A stretch of DNA of 64,000 nt from contig OY829383.1 of NCBI GenBank assembly GCA_963691835.1, positions 5,270,001 through 5,334,000 of the forward strand, written 5' to 3'. This stretch comes from G963691835 sp963691835 (GTDB lineage Bacteria > Pseudomonadota > Alphaproteobacteria > Thalassobaculales > Thalassobaculaceae). Positions 33,496-42,503 of the stretch are shown one piece after another. The translations under genes and the position numbers were made by a program. Under the pieces are notes generated by a model that made no database searches, was not told the DNA's origin, and saw nothing but the letters and a program-made list of their open reading frames with translations. Numbering within the stretch: the stretch's first letter is position 1; the number at the start of each line of letters is the position of its first letter.

Positions 33496-34650
33496 TTAAC
33501 TCAGGACCTGCTCGGAAATCGACAGCAGACTGTCGAGTTCAGCGGACTTCAGTCTTGGTGTCCAACTGGTCCGGCGGGACATGCCGCCCCAGACTTGGAT
33601 GCAGTGATCAAGCCGGCTGATTGCGTCGCCAAGGACGTAAAACTTCGCCGGGGCTTCATGCAAGAATTCGATAAAAGGCGCGGCGGACTGTTTGTCTTTG
33701 AAGAGCGTATCGTGCGCCGTTCGGTACTCGTTCAGGATCGTGTTTACCGTAACCCAGTGCTTTTTGACGCTAGACCGCAGCATCGCCACTCGTTGCTGGG
33801 TGCTATCGATCATTTCCTTGCTGACGTAGTCCGACGGATGAGCGTCGCGCGCCAGCCACCCGGCATACGCCTTCCAGCTCTCCTGCTGCTGTTCGAAGAG
33901 GTAGTCGTAGTAGATGATTCCCTTCCAACCTTCGAAGACTTTCGGCGCGTCCGCGTCGGTTAGGTTCAGCGCCTGGGTGATCGGCTTCAGCGCCTCCATA
34001 TCGTCGCCGTACCAGAGCTTCTCCATCAAGGTACTGAGCAGTGCCGACGATTTCTTGGAGCCTGTCGAGCCGAACGCGAACTCGATGATCACCCGAAAGC
34101 GGCTGGAAACCGCATCGCGGACCCTGGAGAACTCGGCATCGGAGATGTCAAAGTAGCTTGGATGCGGCTCTATCCCATCGCGGGCGAGACCGTCCTTCAG
34201 GAGGAACGGATCGAGCGACGGGAGGCGGTCAAGAGTATCAAGAATGGCGAGATCGATTTTACCATCCTCAGTATCCGCGATCTTTGAGAAACCGGTCTGA
34301 AAGTTCAAGGCGTTGATCAGATCCGGATCGGAAAGATAGATCGAGCGCCCACCCTCAAACGAATTCTTCTCATTGTAGGCGAAGTAGAGCTTCGTGCCGA
34401 CGCCCTGACCAAGTTGTTCGGCCAGATCCGGGTCGGTTACAGTCTCTTTCATGAAAATAAGAGAGTTCAATTCCGGATATCTGAAGAAGTAAGTGGATTG
34501 TCCGCCACCGGCCTCTTCAACAGCCCGCTGCCGCGCACCGCAGTCAAAAACGCGAGAGGAGCCGGCTGAAAGGGAAAGACGGAGTTGCTCAACAGCGATC
34601 CGCTCCGTCGACATCCGGCGGCTTCTAATGACTGGCGCCGCGCGCTTCAT
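33496..34650 (-). CDS. Unknown cytoplasmic protein
   Basis: About 384 residues from the ATG at 34648-34650. No family is recognised. The protein has no clear signal peptide or membrane helix and is of mixed alpha/beta character, with aromatic-rich blocks such as GWKGIIYYDYLFEQQQESW and KAYAGWLARDAHP. The last third is helical. The gene is AT-richer than its surroundings and shares this with the TAXI gene just upstream (55-bp gap), so the two may have arrived together. A ribosomal-assembly, enzyme or phage-type identity cannot be argued. Function unknown. Confidence 0.6.
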   Translation of the reverse strand: MKRAAPVIRSRRMSTERIAVEQLRLSLSAGSSRVFDCGARQRAVEEAGGGQSTYFFRYPELNSLIFMKETVTDPDLAEQLGQGVGTKLYFAYNEKNSFEGGRSIYLSDPDLINALNFQTGFSKIADTEDGKIDLAILDTLDRLPSLDPFLLKDGLARDGIEPHPSYFDISDAEFSRVRDAVSSRFRVIIEFAFGSTGSKKSSALLSTLMEKLWYGDDMEALKPITQALNLTDADAPKVFEGWKGIIYYDYLFEQQQESWKAYAGWLARDAHPSDYVSKEMIDSTQQRVAMLRSSVKKHWVTVNTILNEYRTAHDTLFKDKQSAAPFIEFLHEAPAKFYVLGDAISRLDHCIQVWGGMSRRTSWTPRLKSAELDSLLSISEQVLS

Positions 34651-34705
34651 GCTCGTCACTACCCTTCAATCTAAAGCCAGTCTTCCATTCCTACTGGCAG
34701 CGAAA

Positions 34706-35737
34706 CTATTGCTGAGTGATTCCCATTTCCGAATAAAATGCTGAAGTGCCATTGTGCAATGGAACCCTAACGCCGTCGAGCGCTGATTCCAGCCGGATGT
34801 GTTTGCCTTTAGCGTGTCCGCCATCGAACAGCCGCTTCGAACTCTCGTTCCAAAGGGCCCTTGTCACCGCTTCCACCAAATCGTCTGGTTGCGCCTCCGA
34901 GACGACCAGTTGCGCAGAAACAGCGACTGTCGGCACGGCGTAGTCGACCCCCCTGTAAGTTCCCGCCGGAATAACCGCCTCCACGAAGAACGGGATTGCG
35001 GCAAGAATGGAACCCGTTTCGACCGAAGAAAGCTTATACAACTCCAACCCAGCCGCTCGGGCCAACTGGTCCACCCCCGATATAGGTGTACCGGCGATAT
35101 AAAAATACGCATCCAAACGTTCAGACGCAAGCCAGTCTGCACTTTCTGCGTTATTAAGCTCGTGAAAAACAGAGTTTCCCTTAGTCACACCAAAGATGTC
35201 CAGGATGGTGCCGACCGCGACCCGCGTGCCCGAACCTTTCTGTCCGACGCCAATGCGTTTGCCCTTCAGATCGGCAAGTCCAGCGATCCCGGTATTTCGG
35301 GGAAGGACAAGATGAAGTTCTTCAGGAAAGAGATTGGCAATGACCCTAAGGCTCTTCAGCGGTTGCCCCCGAAAGGCACCCAAGCCGTTGTAGGCCTCAT
35401 AAACAGTATCGGCGCCGGCCAGCCCCGCCTCCAATGTCCCATCGTTGACCGCCCGGACGTTGGCAACAGACGCATTTGTCGACAAGGCAACGGCGACCAA
35501 TCCGGGAACCCCGCAGCTCCCCCCTTCCTCGCACGACCTTGATCCGGGAGGACTGCTGATGGCGTTCGCGACGAGGCTTCCAATCGGGAAGTAGGTCCCG
35601 CCAGCACTGCCTGTTCCAATCCGCCAAAGTAACATCTCAGCCGCTGAAACCGACCCGGCAAGCAGGCTCGCTCCAACTATTGCTGCAACTACCAGCGGAC
35701 TCGCCGCCCTCAACTTCCGAGCAATCATCTTCTTCAT
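34706..35737 (-). CDS. TAXI-family TRAP transporter solute-binding protein
   Basis: 343 residues. A signal peptide (LVVAAIVGASLLAGSVSA, cut before AEML) precedes a TAXI-type periplasmic binding domain: IGTGSAGGTYFPIGSLVANAI, the paired cysteines in CEEGGSCGVPGLVAV, NVRAVNDGTLEAGLAGADT and GKRIGVGQKGSGTRV. All of these are normal for TAXI proteins. The dicarboxylate or amino acid ligand cannot be read. No TRAP membrane (fused QM) gene is next to it, which is odd for TAXI loci. It is divergent from an MCP gene 137 bp away, which suggests a chemotaxis-linked binding protein or an orphan receptor. Confidence 0.85.
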   Translation of the reverse strand: MKKMIARKLRAASPLVVAAIVGASLLAGSVSAAEMLLWRIGTGSAGGTYFPIGSLVANAISSPPGSRSCEEGGSCGVPGLVAVALSTNASVANVRAVNDGTLEAGLAGADTVYEAYNGLGAFRGQPLKSLRVIANLFPEELHLVLPRNTGIAGLADLKGKRIGVGQKGSGTRVAVGTILDIFGVTKGNSVFHELNNAESADWLASERLDAYFYIAGTPISGVDQLARAAGLELYKLSSVETGSILAAIPFFVEAVIPAGTYRGVDYAVPTVAVSAQLVVSEAQPDDLVEAVTRALWNESSKRLFDGGHAKGKHIRLESALDGVRVPLHNGTSAFYSEMGITQQ

Positions 35738-35874
35738 TCCCCAAGCGGGTACGGAGACCCGACGTTGGTAGTCGTTCTCTACATATGCCCATAGGAACGC
35801 AACGATTCCTATGCGTCTGCCGCATCAACACTGTATCGTAATAAAAAGACTAGATGTCTTAAGGGAGGGGCCAA
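35738..35874. promoter_or_regulatory. Divergent promoter region, TAXI protein / chemoreceptor
   Basis: 137 bp separating the two start codons. The plus side ends in GGGAGGGG ahead of the GTG of the MCP. The region is AT-rich around 35820-35865. No operator repeat is obvious. Confidence 0.4.
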
Positions 35875-38052
35875 GTGAAACTCGCATTGAAAATTCCGCT
35901 CTATATCGTGGGCGGCGCCCTTATGGCGGCGGTCATCAGCGGGGGTGTCGCGGTCAAACAGTCTTTTGACTCAGTCATAGACAACGAGAACCAGCGGTTG
36001 CTCTCGATCGCAGCGAGCCGGGCCGAAACGCTCGATTCGTATCTTGCGTCGATTGAGCGGGATTTGCATGCAGTCGCTTCCAATCCCTACACGGCCGACG
36101 CGCTGACCAGCTTCCAGGAGAGTTGGAACGCGATTGACGGAGATCCGACCGCAGCCCTTCAGCGGAAATACATTGAGGAAAATCCAAACCCGACAGGTGA
36201 GAAAGAAAAGCTGGATGCAGCGCCGGAAGGGGCACCATACGATATCACCCACGCCGAGTATCATCCCTGGTTCCGGTCTTTCCTGCAGCGGGGCGGCTAC
36301 TACGACATCTTTCTCTTTTCTCCTGAAGGAAACCTGATCTACACGGTCTTCAAAGAGCTGGACTACGCAACAAACCTAAACTCTGGCACCTACGCTGAGA
36401 CTGACCTGGGCAACGCCTTCCGCGCCGCAATGGATGCCGAGCCGGGCGGCGTTTCCTTCTTCGACTTCAAGCCCTACGCGCCCAGTCACGGAGCTCCCGC
36501 AAGTTTCATCTCCACACCGGTGATGAAGGACGGGGAAAAGATCGGTGTTCTCGTCTACCAGATGCCCATTGATGCGCTAAACGCGATCATGCAGGCGGAG
36601 ACCGGCCTTGGTGAAAGCGGGGATGCGGTGTTGATCGGCGCGGACGCCCTATTCCGGACGCAACCCCGATTTGCATCGGAGCCTCAAATCCTGGTCGGCA
36701 AGGTCTCCGAAGATCTGATCGCCGCGTCAATGGCAGGGGAAGCCGCGATCGGTGAAACCGCCATTGACGGGGAAGACCGGATCGTCGCGACCGTTCCTGT
36801 CCGATTTAACGGCGCGAACTTGGCGATCGCCGTCCATGATTCCAAGAGTGCGACCCTCGCCCCCGCCTGGAGGCTGACTTTCGACCTCGGCATCGGCACC
36901 TTGGCGGTGATGGTGTTTGTCGCTGCGGCGGGTTGGTATGGCAGCAACAGCATCACCCGCCCGATCGGGCTGATGGGTGACGAGATGATGCGCCTGGCGA
37001 AGGGCGATCTGTCCATCGACATCACGGGTGTTGGCCGCAACGATGAACTCGGGGACATGGCCGGCGCCATGACCGAGTTCAAAGCGAACGCCGAGAGAGC
37101 CAAGGAGCTGGAAGAGGAGCAGGAACGTCAGAAGGCCATTGCCGAGGAAGAACGGGTGAATGCCATCCGGCGCATGGCAGATACGGTCGAGAACGAGTCA
37201 AAGACCGCGGTCGACGAAGTCACGGGCCGGGGCGCACGGATGTCGGAGGTCGCCGAAGAAATGCGGTCGGCCGCGTCTCGTGTCGGGGACAACGCGACGA
37301 CGGTGGCAAGTTCCGCTGAAGAAGCTCTTTTGAACAGTGAGGCGGTTGCGGCCGCCGCCGAGGAGTTGGCCAAGTCCATCCAGGAGATCGCCGCAAGGGT
37401 GCAGGAGTCCACCCGCATCTCCAACGATGCGATGCGGGATGCGCAGGAGGTGCGATCCGTGGTCGGCACCATGTCCGATGCCGCCAATCAAGTGAGCCAG
37501 GTGATCGGCCTCATCCGGGATATCGCCGAGCAGACCAATCTACTGGCGTTGAATGCGACCATCGAAGCCGCCCGCGCCGGCGATGCGGGCAAGGGTTTTG
37601 CCGTCGTCGCGTCCGAGGTGAAGAACCTCGCCAACCAGACCCAGAGTTCCACCGAGGAAATCGCCCAGCAAGTGACCCAGATGACAGAGGTGACGGATCG
37701 TGCCGTTTCCTCGATCGGGCGGATCGTCGATACGATTGGGTCGATTAACGAGGTCGGCACCGACATTGCGGCCGCTGTGGAAGAGCAGAACTCCGCGACG
37801 ACCGAGATTGCCCGCAATGTCCAGGAAACCACGATCGGCACCCGGGAGGTCACAGAGCGCATCAGCGAGGTCTCATCGGAGGTTGCGCGGGTGAACGACT
37901 TCGCCGACCAAGTCGCAGGCGAGTCCTCCCTCCTCGGCGAAGACGTCAAAACCCTGGGACGCTCGCTGGTCCGGATCGTCAGGACATCGATGCCCGAAGC
38001 GGATCGACGGTACGAACAGAAGCCTGTCGAGGTCGAACGCCGAAACGCTTAG
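35875..38052 (+). CDS. Methyl-accepting chemotaxis protein with double-Cache sensor
   Basis: 725 residues. TM1 (about 6-27), then a periplasmic ~300-residue dCACHE-type sensor with YDIFLFSPEGNLIYTVFKE, TM2 (about 330-355), a HAMP domain (SITRPIGLMGDEMMRLAKGD) and a long cytoplasmic coiled-coil hairpin. The hairpin tip is the conserved QTNLLALNATIEAARAGD followed by GKGFAVVASEVKNLANQT. No C-terminal CheR/CheB pentapeptide is evident, so methylation may depend on other receptors. GTG start with GGGAGGGG. The receptor couples the ligand state in the periplasm to CheA/CheW. Its neighbour is the TAXI binding protein, transcribed divergently. Confidence 0.92.
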   Translation: MKLALKIPLYIVGGALMAAVISGGVAVKQSFDSVIDNENQRLLSIAASRAETLDSYLASIERDLHAVASNPYTADALTSFQESWNAIDGDPTAALQRKYIEENPNPTGEKEKLDAAPEGAPYDITHAEYHPWFRSFLQRGGYYDIFLFSPEGNLIYTVFKELDYATNLNSGTYAETDLGNAFRAAMDAEPGGVSFFDFKPYAPSHGAPASFISTPVMKDGEKIGVLVYQMPIDALNAIMQAETGLGESGDAVLIGADALFRTQPRFASEPQILVGKVSEDLIAASMAGEAAIGETAIDGEDRIVATVPVRFNGANLAIAVHDSKSATLAPAWRLTFDLGIGTLAVMVFVAAAGWYGSNSITRPIGLMGDEMMRLAKGDLSIDITGVGRNDELGDMAGAMTEFKANAERAKELEEEQERQKAIAEEERVNAIRRMADTVENESKTAVDEVTGRGARMSEVAEEMRSAASRVGDNATTVASSAEEALLNSEAVAAAAEELAKSIQEIAARVQESTRISNDAMRDAQEVRSVVGTMSDAANQVSQVIGLIRDIAEQTNLLALNATIEAARAGDAGKGFAVVASEVKNLANQTQSSTEEIAQQVTQMTEVTDRAVSSIGRIVDTIGSINEVGTDIAAAVEEQNSATTEIARNVQETTIGTREVTERISEVSSEVARVNDFADQVAGESSLLGEDVKTLGRSLVRIVRTSMPEADRRYEQKPVEVERRNA

Positions 38053-38082
38053 ATCGCCACCTGAAGGCCGCCTGGGGCGCGC

Positions 38083-39630
38083 TTAGATCATCGCTTCGAT
38101 CAAGTGCGGCCCAGGCTCGTTCAGGGCTCGTGCGAACTGGGTATTGAAGTCGTCTGCCGTCTCGGCCCGGGTTGCAGGCACGCCCATCCCTTTGGCCAGC
38201 GCACACCAGTCCAGGTCCGGCCGCCCGATGTCCAGCATATCCATCGCCTTGCGGCCCGGGTTGCCCGCGCCCACATTCGCGAGTTCATGCTGAAGGATGG
38301 CGTAGGTCCGGTTCGCGAACACCACGTTCACCACGTCGCAGCCTTCCCGTGCTTGGGTCCAAAGGGCCTGCAGTGTGTACATCCCGCTGCCATCACCCTC
38401 CAGACAGATCACCTTGCGATCCGGGCATGCGATTGAAGCCCCGGTTGCGTAGGGCATTCCGATGCCGATCGACCCGCCGGTCAGAGCGAGCCAGTCGTGC
38501 GGTGCCGCACCGATGGTGTAAGGCATCAGCCCCCGGCCCGACGTGATGGACTCGTCGGCGATGATGGCGTTCTCGGGCATCAGGGCACCGATCGCCGACG
38601 CGATGGACTCCGGCGTCAACGCACCGCTCATCAGATCCGGCTTTGAGTGTTCCTGCCGTGTTGGCTGCATTACGTTCGCGTCAAGTGCATCGGCAAGTGC
38701 GGACAGAACATCCGCAGGCTCCGGCTCCAACGTCGCAAGGCGATGAACCTCGCACCCTTCCGGAAGCAGCACGCTCGGGCGGTCGGGATAGGCGAAGAAG
38801 GCCACCGGCACTTCCGTGCCCAACAGGACGATGTGGTCCAAGCTCTCAAGCTGCTTCAGGGCGATGTCGATCGGATACTGTACCCGCTCGACCGGAACAC
38901 GGCCCGCCCCCCGCTGCCACCGCGCATTGGCCGTCATGCAGGTCAAGCGGCAGCCCGTCTTGGCAGCAATTCTACCAGCGATCTCCAGCGTATCGGCGCG
39001 TAGCGCCCGCCCGGTCATATGGATGGCCGCGCGTTTGCCGAAGGTGGCCAGGACACGGGCGATCCTTTCCACCGTATCCGGGTCGACTGCCACGGGCGCC
39101 GGTGCCGGAAGAGGGTCGGCCGGACCGTCACTCTCGTTCCAGGCGGTATCGCCTGGAAGAATGAGGGTCGCGATGTTGCCATCCGGTCCTCCGGCGACGG
39201 CGACGGCCTCCGCCGCATCCCGAGCGACGGCCTTTGCGTCCGTGCTGGTCCGCACCCACTCGGAGATTGGCCTTGCGATCCCCTCGATGTCCGCTGTCAG
39301 GGGCGCGTTGTGCTTCACGTGATAGGTCGCATGCTCACCAACGATGTTGACGATCGGCGACCGCGCTTTCTTGGCGTTGTGCAGATTGGCCAAACCATTT
39401 CCGAGGCCGGGCCCCAGGTGCAGCAGCGTTGATGCCGGCTTGTCGGCCATCCGGGCGTAGCCGTCGGCCATTCCGGTGACCACACCCTCGAAGAGTCCGA
39501 GCACACAGCGCATGCCGTCGACACGGTCGAGGGCGGCAACGAAATGCATCTCCGAGGTGCCGGGATTGGTGAAGGAGACATCGACACCGGAGGCAAGAAG
39601 GGTTCGGGCGAGGCTTTCAGCGCCGTTCAT
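38083..39630 (-). CDS. Thiamine-diphosphate-dependent enzyme, acetolactate-synthase/benzoylformate-decarboxylase-like (copy 2)
   Basis: 515 residues from the ATG at 39628-39630, where the family-like start MNGAESLARTLLASGVDV begins. The upstream in-frame extension has no such match. Cofactor-activating Glu48 lies in CVLGLFEGVVTGMADGY, and the ThDP/Mg motif runs from CLEGDGSGMYTLQALWTQ to VFANRTYAIL with the metal-binding Asn. HEHA-like histidines characteristic of benzoylformate decarboxylase are replaced by NIVGEHATYHVKHNAPL, where histidines are nevertheless present. I therefore favour a decarboxylase acting on a bulky 2-oxoacid over true acetolactate synthase. It is convergent with the MCP gene (30-bp gap). 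Confidence 0.85.
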   Translation of the reverse strand: MNGAESLARTLLASGVDVSFTNPGTSEMHFVAALDRVDGMRCVLGLFEGVVTGMADGYARMADKPASTLLHLGPGLGNGLANLHNAKKARSPIVNIVGEHATYHVKHNAPLTADIEGIARPISEWVRTSTDAKAVARDAAEAVAVAGGPDGNIATLILPGDTAWNESDGPADPLPAPAPVAVDPDTVERIARVLATFGKRAAIHMTGRALRADTLEIAGRIAAKTGCRLTCMTANARWQRGAGRVPVERVQYPIDIALKQLESLDHIVLLGTEVPVAFFAYPDRPSVLLPEGCEVHRLATLEPEPADVLSALADALDANVMQPTRQEHSKPDLMSGALTPESIASAIGALMPENAIIADESITSGRGLMPYTIGAAPHDWLALTGGSIGIGMPYATGASIACPDRKVICLEGDGSGMYTLQALWTQAREGCDVVNVVFANRTYAILQHELANVGAGNPGRKAMDMLDIGRPDLDWCALAKGMGVPATRAETADDFNTQFARALNEPGPHLIEAMI

Positions 39631-39805
39631 AGGGTCTGTCCGTCTGTTGGGGGTGCATGCGATCCGCATGCGAAAGAAGGCGCCGGATCATGCGCCGCCG
39701 AGCCTTGGAAAGGCAAGCCGCCCGAGACTGTTTCCAGCGCTCTACTAGGCGTCCGCCGTATGAGCCGCTAGGCTCTGCCGGCTCACAGCAACGCCCCGGC
39801 CCGCC

Positions 39806-40708
39806 ATGGCAGACTTAGAGATCATCGACGCACACCATCACTTCTGGGATCTGGACCGGAACCCGCACCCGTGGTTGCAGGGTGAGGCACCGATACCGTT
39901 CCGGTATGGCGACTACAGCCCCATCCGCCGGAACTACCTGCTCCGGGATTACCGGCAAGACACCGAGAACTGGCAGGTGACGAAGACGGTCCACATGGAA
40001 GCAGAGTGGGACCCGTCCGATCCGGTGGGCGAAAGCAAGTGGCTCCACGCGTATCATGACCAGACGGGCTTTCCGAACGCCATCGTCGGACAAGCGTGGT
40101 TTGGCCGGGCCGACATTGCGGACGTTCTCGCTGGCCACGCCGCCTACCCCCTGGTCCGGTCTGTTCGCCAGAAACCCAAAGCAGCACCCTCTGCCGACGA
40201 CATGATTCCCGGCGCACCTGGATCGCTCGCCGACCCCAGCTTCCGGGACGGCTTCCGGCTGCTGGCGAAACACGGGTTCCACTACGACCTTCAGACACCC
40301 TGGTGGCACCTGGGGGAGGCGGCGGATCTTGCCAGGGATTTCCCGGACACCCTGATCGTGCTCAACCACGCGGGCCTGCCCGCGGACCGCACACCGGCAG
40401 CGCTATCCCACTGGAAAGAGGCCATCGAGCGATTTGCCGACCGTCCAAACACGGTCGTGAAGCTTTCCGGCATCGGCGTGCCCGGTAAGGCTTGGACAGA
40501 GGCTCTTCAGGGCGAGATTTTGCGCACGCTAATCGGCGCGTTCGGCCCCGACCGGTGCATGGCCGGGTCGAACTTTCCGGTCGACAGCCTCTGCGCGAGC
40601 ATCGATGAGATCTTCGGGACATTGGAAGCCGTCGTCAGGCCCATGGGAGACGATGCCTTGGCGGCGATCTTCGGTGGCACGGCCCAGCGCGTTTACGAAC
40701 CTGTGTGA
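39806..40708 (+). CDS. Amidohydrolase family 2 (TIM-barrel lactonase-type) protein
   Basis: 300 residues. It begins with the metal-binding IIDAHHHFWDL, followed by NPHPWLQG, which is usual in the L-fuconolactonase/2-pyrone-4,6-dicarboxylate lactonase group. Further metal or substrate residues are in LIVLNHAGLPADR (His) and RCMAGSNFPVDSL (the conserved catalytic Asp). It overlaps the TauD-like gene by 4 bp (GTGA). Together with that 2-oxoglutarate enzyme and the dehydrogenase gene, it suggests catabolism of a lactone or aromatic-derived compound. The substrate is unknown. Confidence 0.85.
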   Translation: MADLEIIDAHHHFWDLDRNPHPWLQGEAPIPFRYGDYSPIRRNYLLRDYRQDTENWQVTKTVHMEAEWDPSDPVGESKWLHAYHDQTGFPNAIVGQAWFGRADIADVLAGHAAYPLVRSVRQKPKAAPSADDMIPGAPGSLADPSFRDGFRLLAKHGFHYDLQTPWWHLGEAADLARDFPDTLIVLNHAGLPADRTPAALSHWKEAIERFADRPNTVVKLSGIGVPGKAWTEALQGEILRTLIGAFGPDRCMAGSNFPVDSLCASIDEIFGTLEAVVRPMGDDALAAIFGGTAQRVYEPV

Positions 40709-41565
40709 GAACGGTCATGCGTTTTAACCCCCTCACCGGGCATACGGGCGCGGAGGTTGACCGGATCGATCTGGCCAAGCTTGCGCCAGACGGTGACCAA
40801 GCCCACGCGCTCCGGGACGGTCTCGACCGCTTCGGGGTCCTCGTCTTTCGGGCGCAGGACGTTGATCTGGCCGCACAGAAGAGACTGACGGAAGTCTTCG
40901 GCCCGATACTGCGGGTGCCCTACATCACGCCGTCGCCGGAGGACCCGGACGTTATCGCGGTGTTGAAAGAGGCGGATGAGGTTCGGGTCAGCATCTTCGG
41001 CGGCGACTGGCACTCCGATTTCAGTTTTCTGGAGAAGCCACCCGGAGGCTCCGTCTTAGTCGCACGGGACCTGCCTCCCTATGGCGGCGACACGCTCTGG
41101 GCCAACCAGATTGCCGCGTGGGAGACCCTTCCGGACGATCTTCGGGGAAAGGTCGAAGGACGGGCTGCCATACATGTCGGCGCCCCCTACGGTGTCGCGC
41201 ACGCGCCGCCGCCAGACTTGCGGGTCAGCCGGTCCGTGAAGATGACCCGTGGCGATCCGGCCGCCGACCGGGAGATCCCGCACCCTATCGCCCGAGAGCA
41301 GATCTCCACCGGCCGGAAGGCGCTCTTCGTGAACCCGATCTACACGACCCGGATCGAGGGCCACTCGCATGGGGAAAGTGCCGACATTCTCGACCGGCTT
41401 TACCGTCATGCCACACGGCCGGAGTTCATCTGCCGGCTCCGCTGGTCACCGGGCACGGTCGCGATCTGGGACAACCGGACCACGCTCCACTACGCGATCA
41501 ACGACTACGACGGCCACCGCCGCCTGCTCCACCGCACCACCTTCGCCGGGGAACGGCCGGTATAG
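40705..41565 (+). CDS. TauD/TfdA-family 2-oxoglutarate-dependent dioxygenase
   Basis: 286 residues, the normal size for the taurine or alpha-ketoacid dioxygenase fold. The Fe(II) facial triad is visible as WHSDFSF (His and Asp) and a distal His in HRRLLHRTTFAG. The Arg after it would bind 2-oxoglutarate, and GTVAIWDNRTTLHYA is conserved in TauD/TfdA. GTG start overlapping the preceding stop; an ATG at 40717 is a second choice. It hydroxylates an aliphatic or aromatic ether, sulfonate or amine side chain and uses O2 and 2-oxoglutarate. A short CGGCGT hairpin follows the stop. Confidence 0.87.
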   Translation: MRTVMRFNPLTGHTGAEVDRIDLAKLAPDGDQAHALRDGLDRFGVLVFRAQDVDLAAQKRLTEVFGPILRVPYITPSPEDPDVIAVLKEADEVRVSIFGGDWHSDFSFLEKPPGGSVLVARDLPPYGGDTLWANQIAAWETLPDDLRGKVEGRAAIHVGAPYGVAHAPPPDLRVSRSVKMTRGDPAADREIPHPIAREQISTGRKALFVNPIYTTRIEGHSHGESADILDRLYRHATRPEFICRLRWSPGTVAIWDNRTTLHYAINDYDGHRRLLHRTTFAGERPV

Positions 41566-41577
41566 GACCGTGCCGGT

Positions 41578-41592
41578 CGGCGTCAGACGCCG
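41578..41592 (+). terminator. Possible short terminator hairpin after the dioxygenase gene
   Basis: Six-base inverted repeat CGGCGT-CAG-ACGCCG followed by TCTTT, 12 bp after the dioxygenase stop. It overlaps the stop of the convergent dehydrogenase gene and is weak. Confidence 0.35.
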
Positions 41593-42464
41593 TCTTTCGG
41601 ATCGTACAGCTTCATAACCGCGATCCCGTCACGCTCATTGTGGCCTTTGCTGGACAGCACCCTGAACAGGTTGGTTGCCTGGGAGGACATGGGTGTGGGC
41701 ACTTTCAGGCTGCGCGCGAGGTCATCGAGCATGTGGAGATCCTTGAGGATCTGGCGCACGTAGCCTTGAGGTTCGTAGTCCCTTTCGATCAGGCGCGGGA
41801 ACAACGCGTTCAACAGGTTGCTGCCTGCGTGGCCGGTGGCGAGCGCGGCCGGGATCTTGGCGGCGTCGATGCCGCCCGCCTCCGCCATTGCCAGCGCTTC
41901 CGCCAGGATGACGTAGTTGTTCAGGACCAAAACTTGGTTGACCATTTTGGTGACCTGACCCGCGCCGACAGGGCCCATATGGGTGAAGACCCCGGAGAGA
42001 TCGGTCATCAGCGGCGAGACCCGGGCGATCGCCGCCTCATCACCACCTGCCATGATGGCGAGCGATCCACCTTTGGCGGCCGCCGGCCCGCCGGACACGG
42101 GCGCATCGACCCAGGCGGCGCCTGTTCTCTCTTTGAGGTCGGCCGCCATGGTCTTCGTGTCGTCAACGATCGTGGTTGAGTGATCCACAATGATCGAGTT
42201 CGCCCCCGCAGCCTCGGAGAGCCCGCCCGAACCAAAGACGACCGCCCGAACCGCATCGGTGGACGTCACACACATCAGAACGATCTCACTCGCCGCCGCG
42301 ACCTCAGCGGGAGATCCCGCTTCCACCACACCCTGAGCCGCAGCCCGCGCGCGTTTGTCCCGATCCAGGTCATAGCCTGTGACGGCGTAACCTTTCTCGA
42401 TAAGACGGTGCGTGAAACCTTCCCCCATCAGACCGAGTCCGATGAATCCGACGGAACCGGCCAT
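41583..42464 (-). CDS. 3-hydroxyisobutyrate-dehydrogenase-family NAD(P)-dependent oxidoreductase
   Basis: 293 residues. The beta-hydroxyacid dehydrogenase signature VGFIGLGLMGEG is at the N-terminus. The substrate-binding DAPVSGGPAAAKGG and the catalytic Lys in GAGQVTKMVNQ complete the active site. Enzymes in this family oxidise 3-hydroxyisobutyrate, tartronate semialdehyde or other beta-hydroxyacids, and the exact one cannot be told. It is convergent with the TauD-like gene and a likely partner of that cluster. The next minus-strand gene (HtrA-like) is only 39 bp upstream but belongs to a different functional block. Confidence 0.88.
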   Translation of the reverse strand: MAGSVGFIGLGLMGEGFTHRLIEKGYAVTGYDLDRDKRARAAAQGVVEAGSPAEVAAASEIVLMCVTSTDAVRAVVFGSGGLSEAAGANSIIVDHSTTIVDDTKTMAADLKERTGAAWVDAPVSGGPAAAKGGSLAIMAGGDEAAIARVSPLMTDLSGVFTHMGPVGAGQVTKMVNQVLVLNNYVILAEALAMAEAGGIDAAKIPAALATGHAGSNLLNALFPRLIERDYEPQGYVRQILKDLHMLDDLARSLKVPTPMSSQATNLFRVLSSKGHNERDGIAVMKLYDPKDGV

Positions 42465-42503
42465 GGCCCCTCCTCCCCAAGACAGTGCTAAACGGGTTGT
42501 TGG

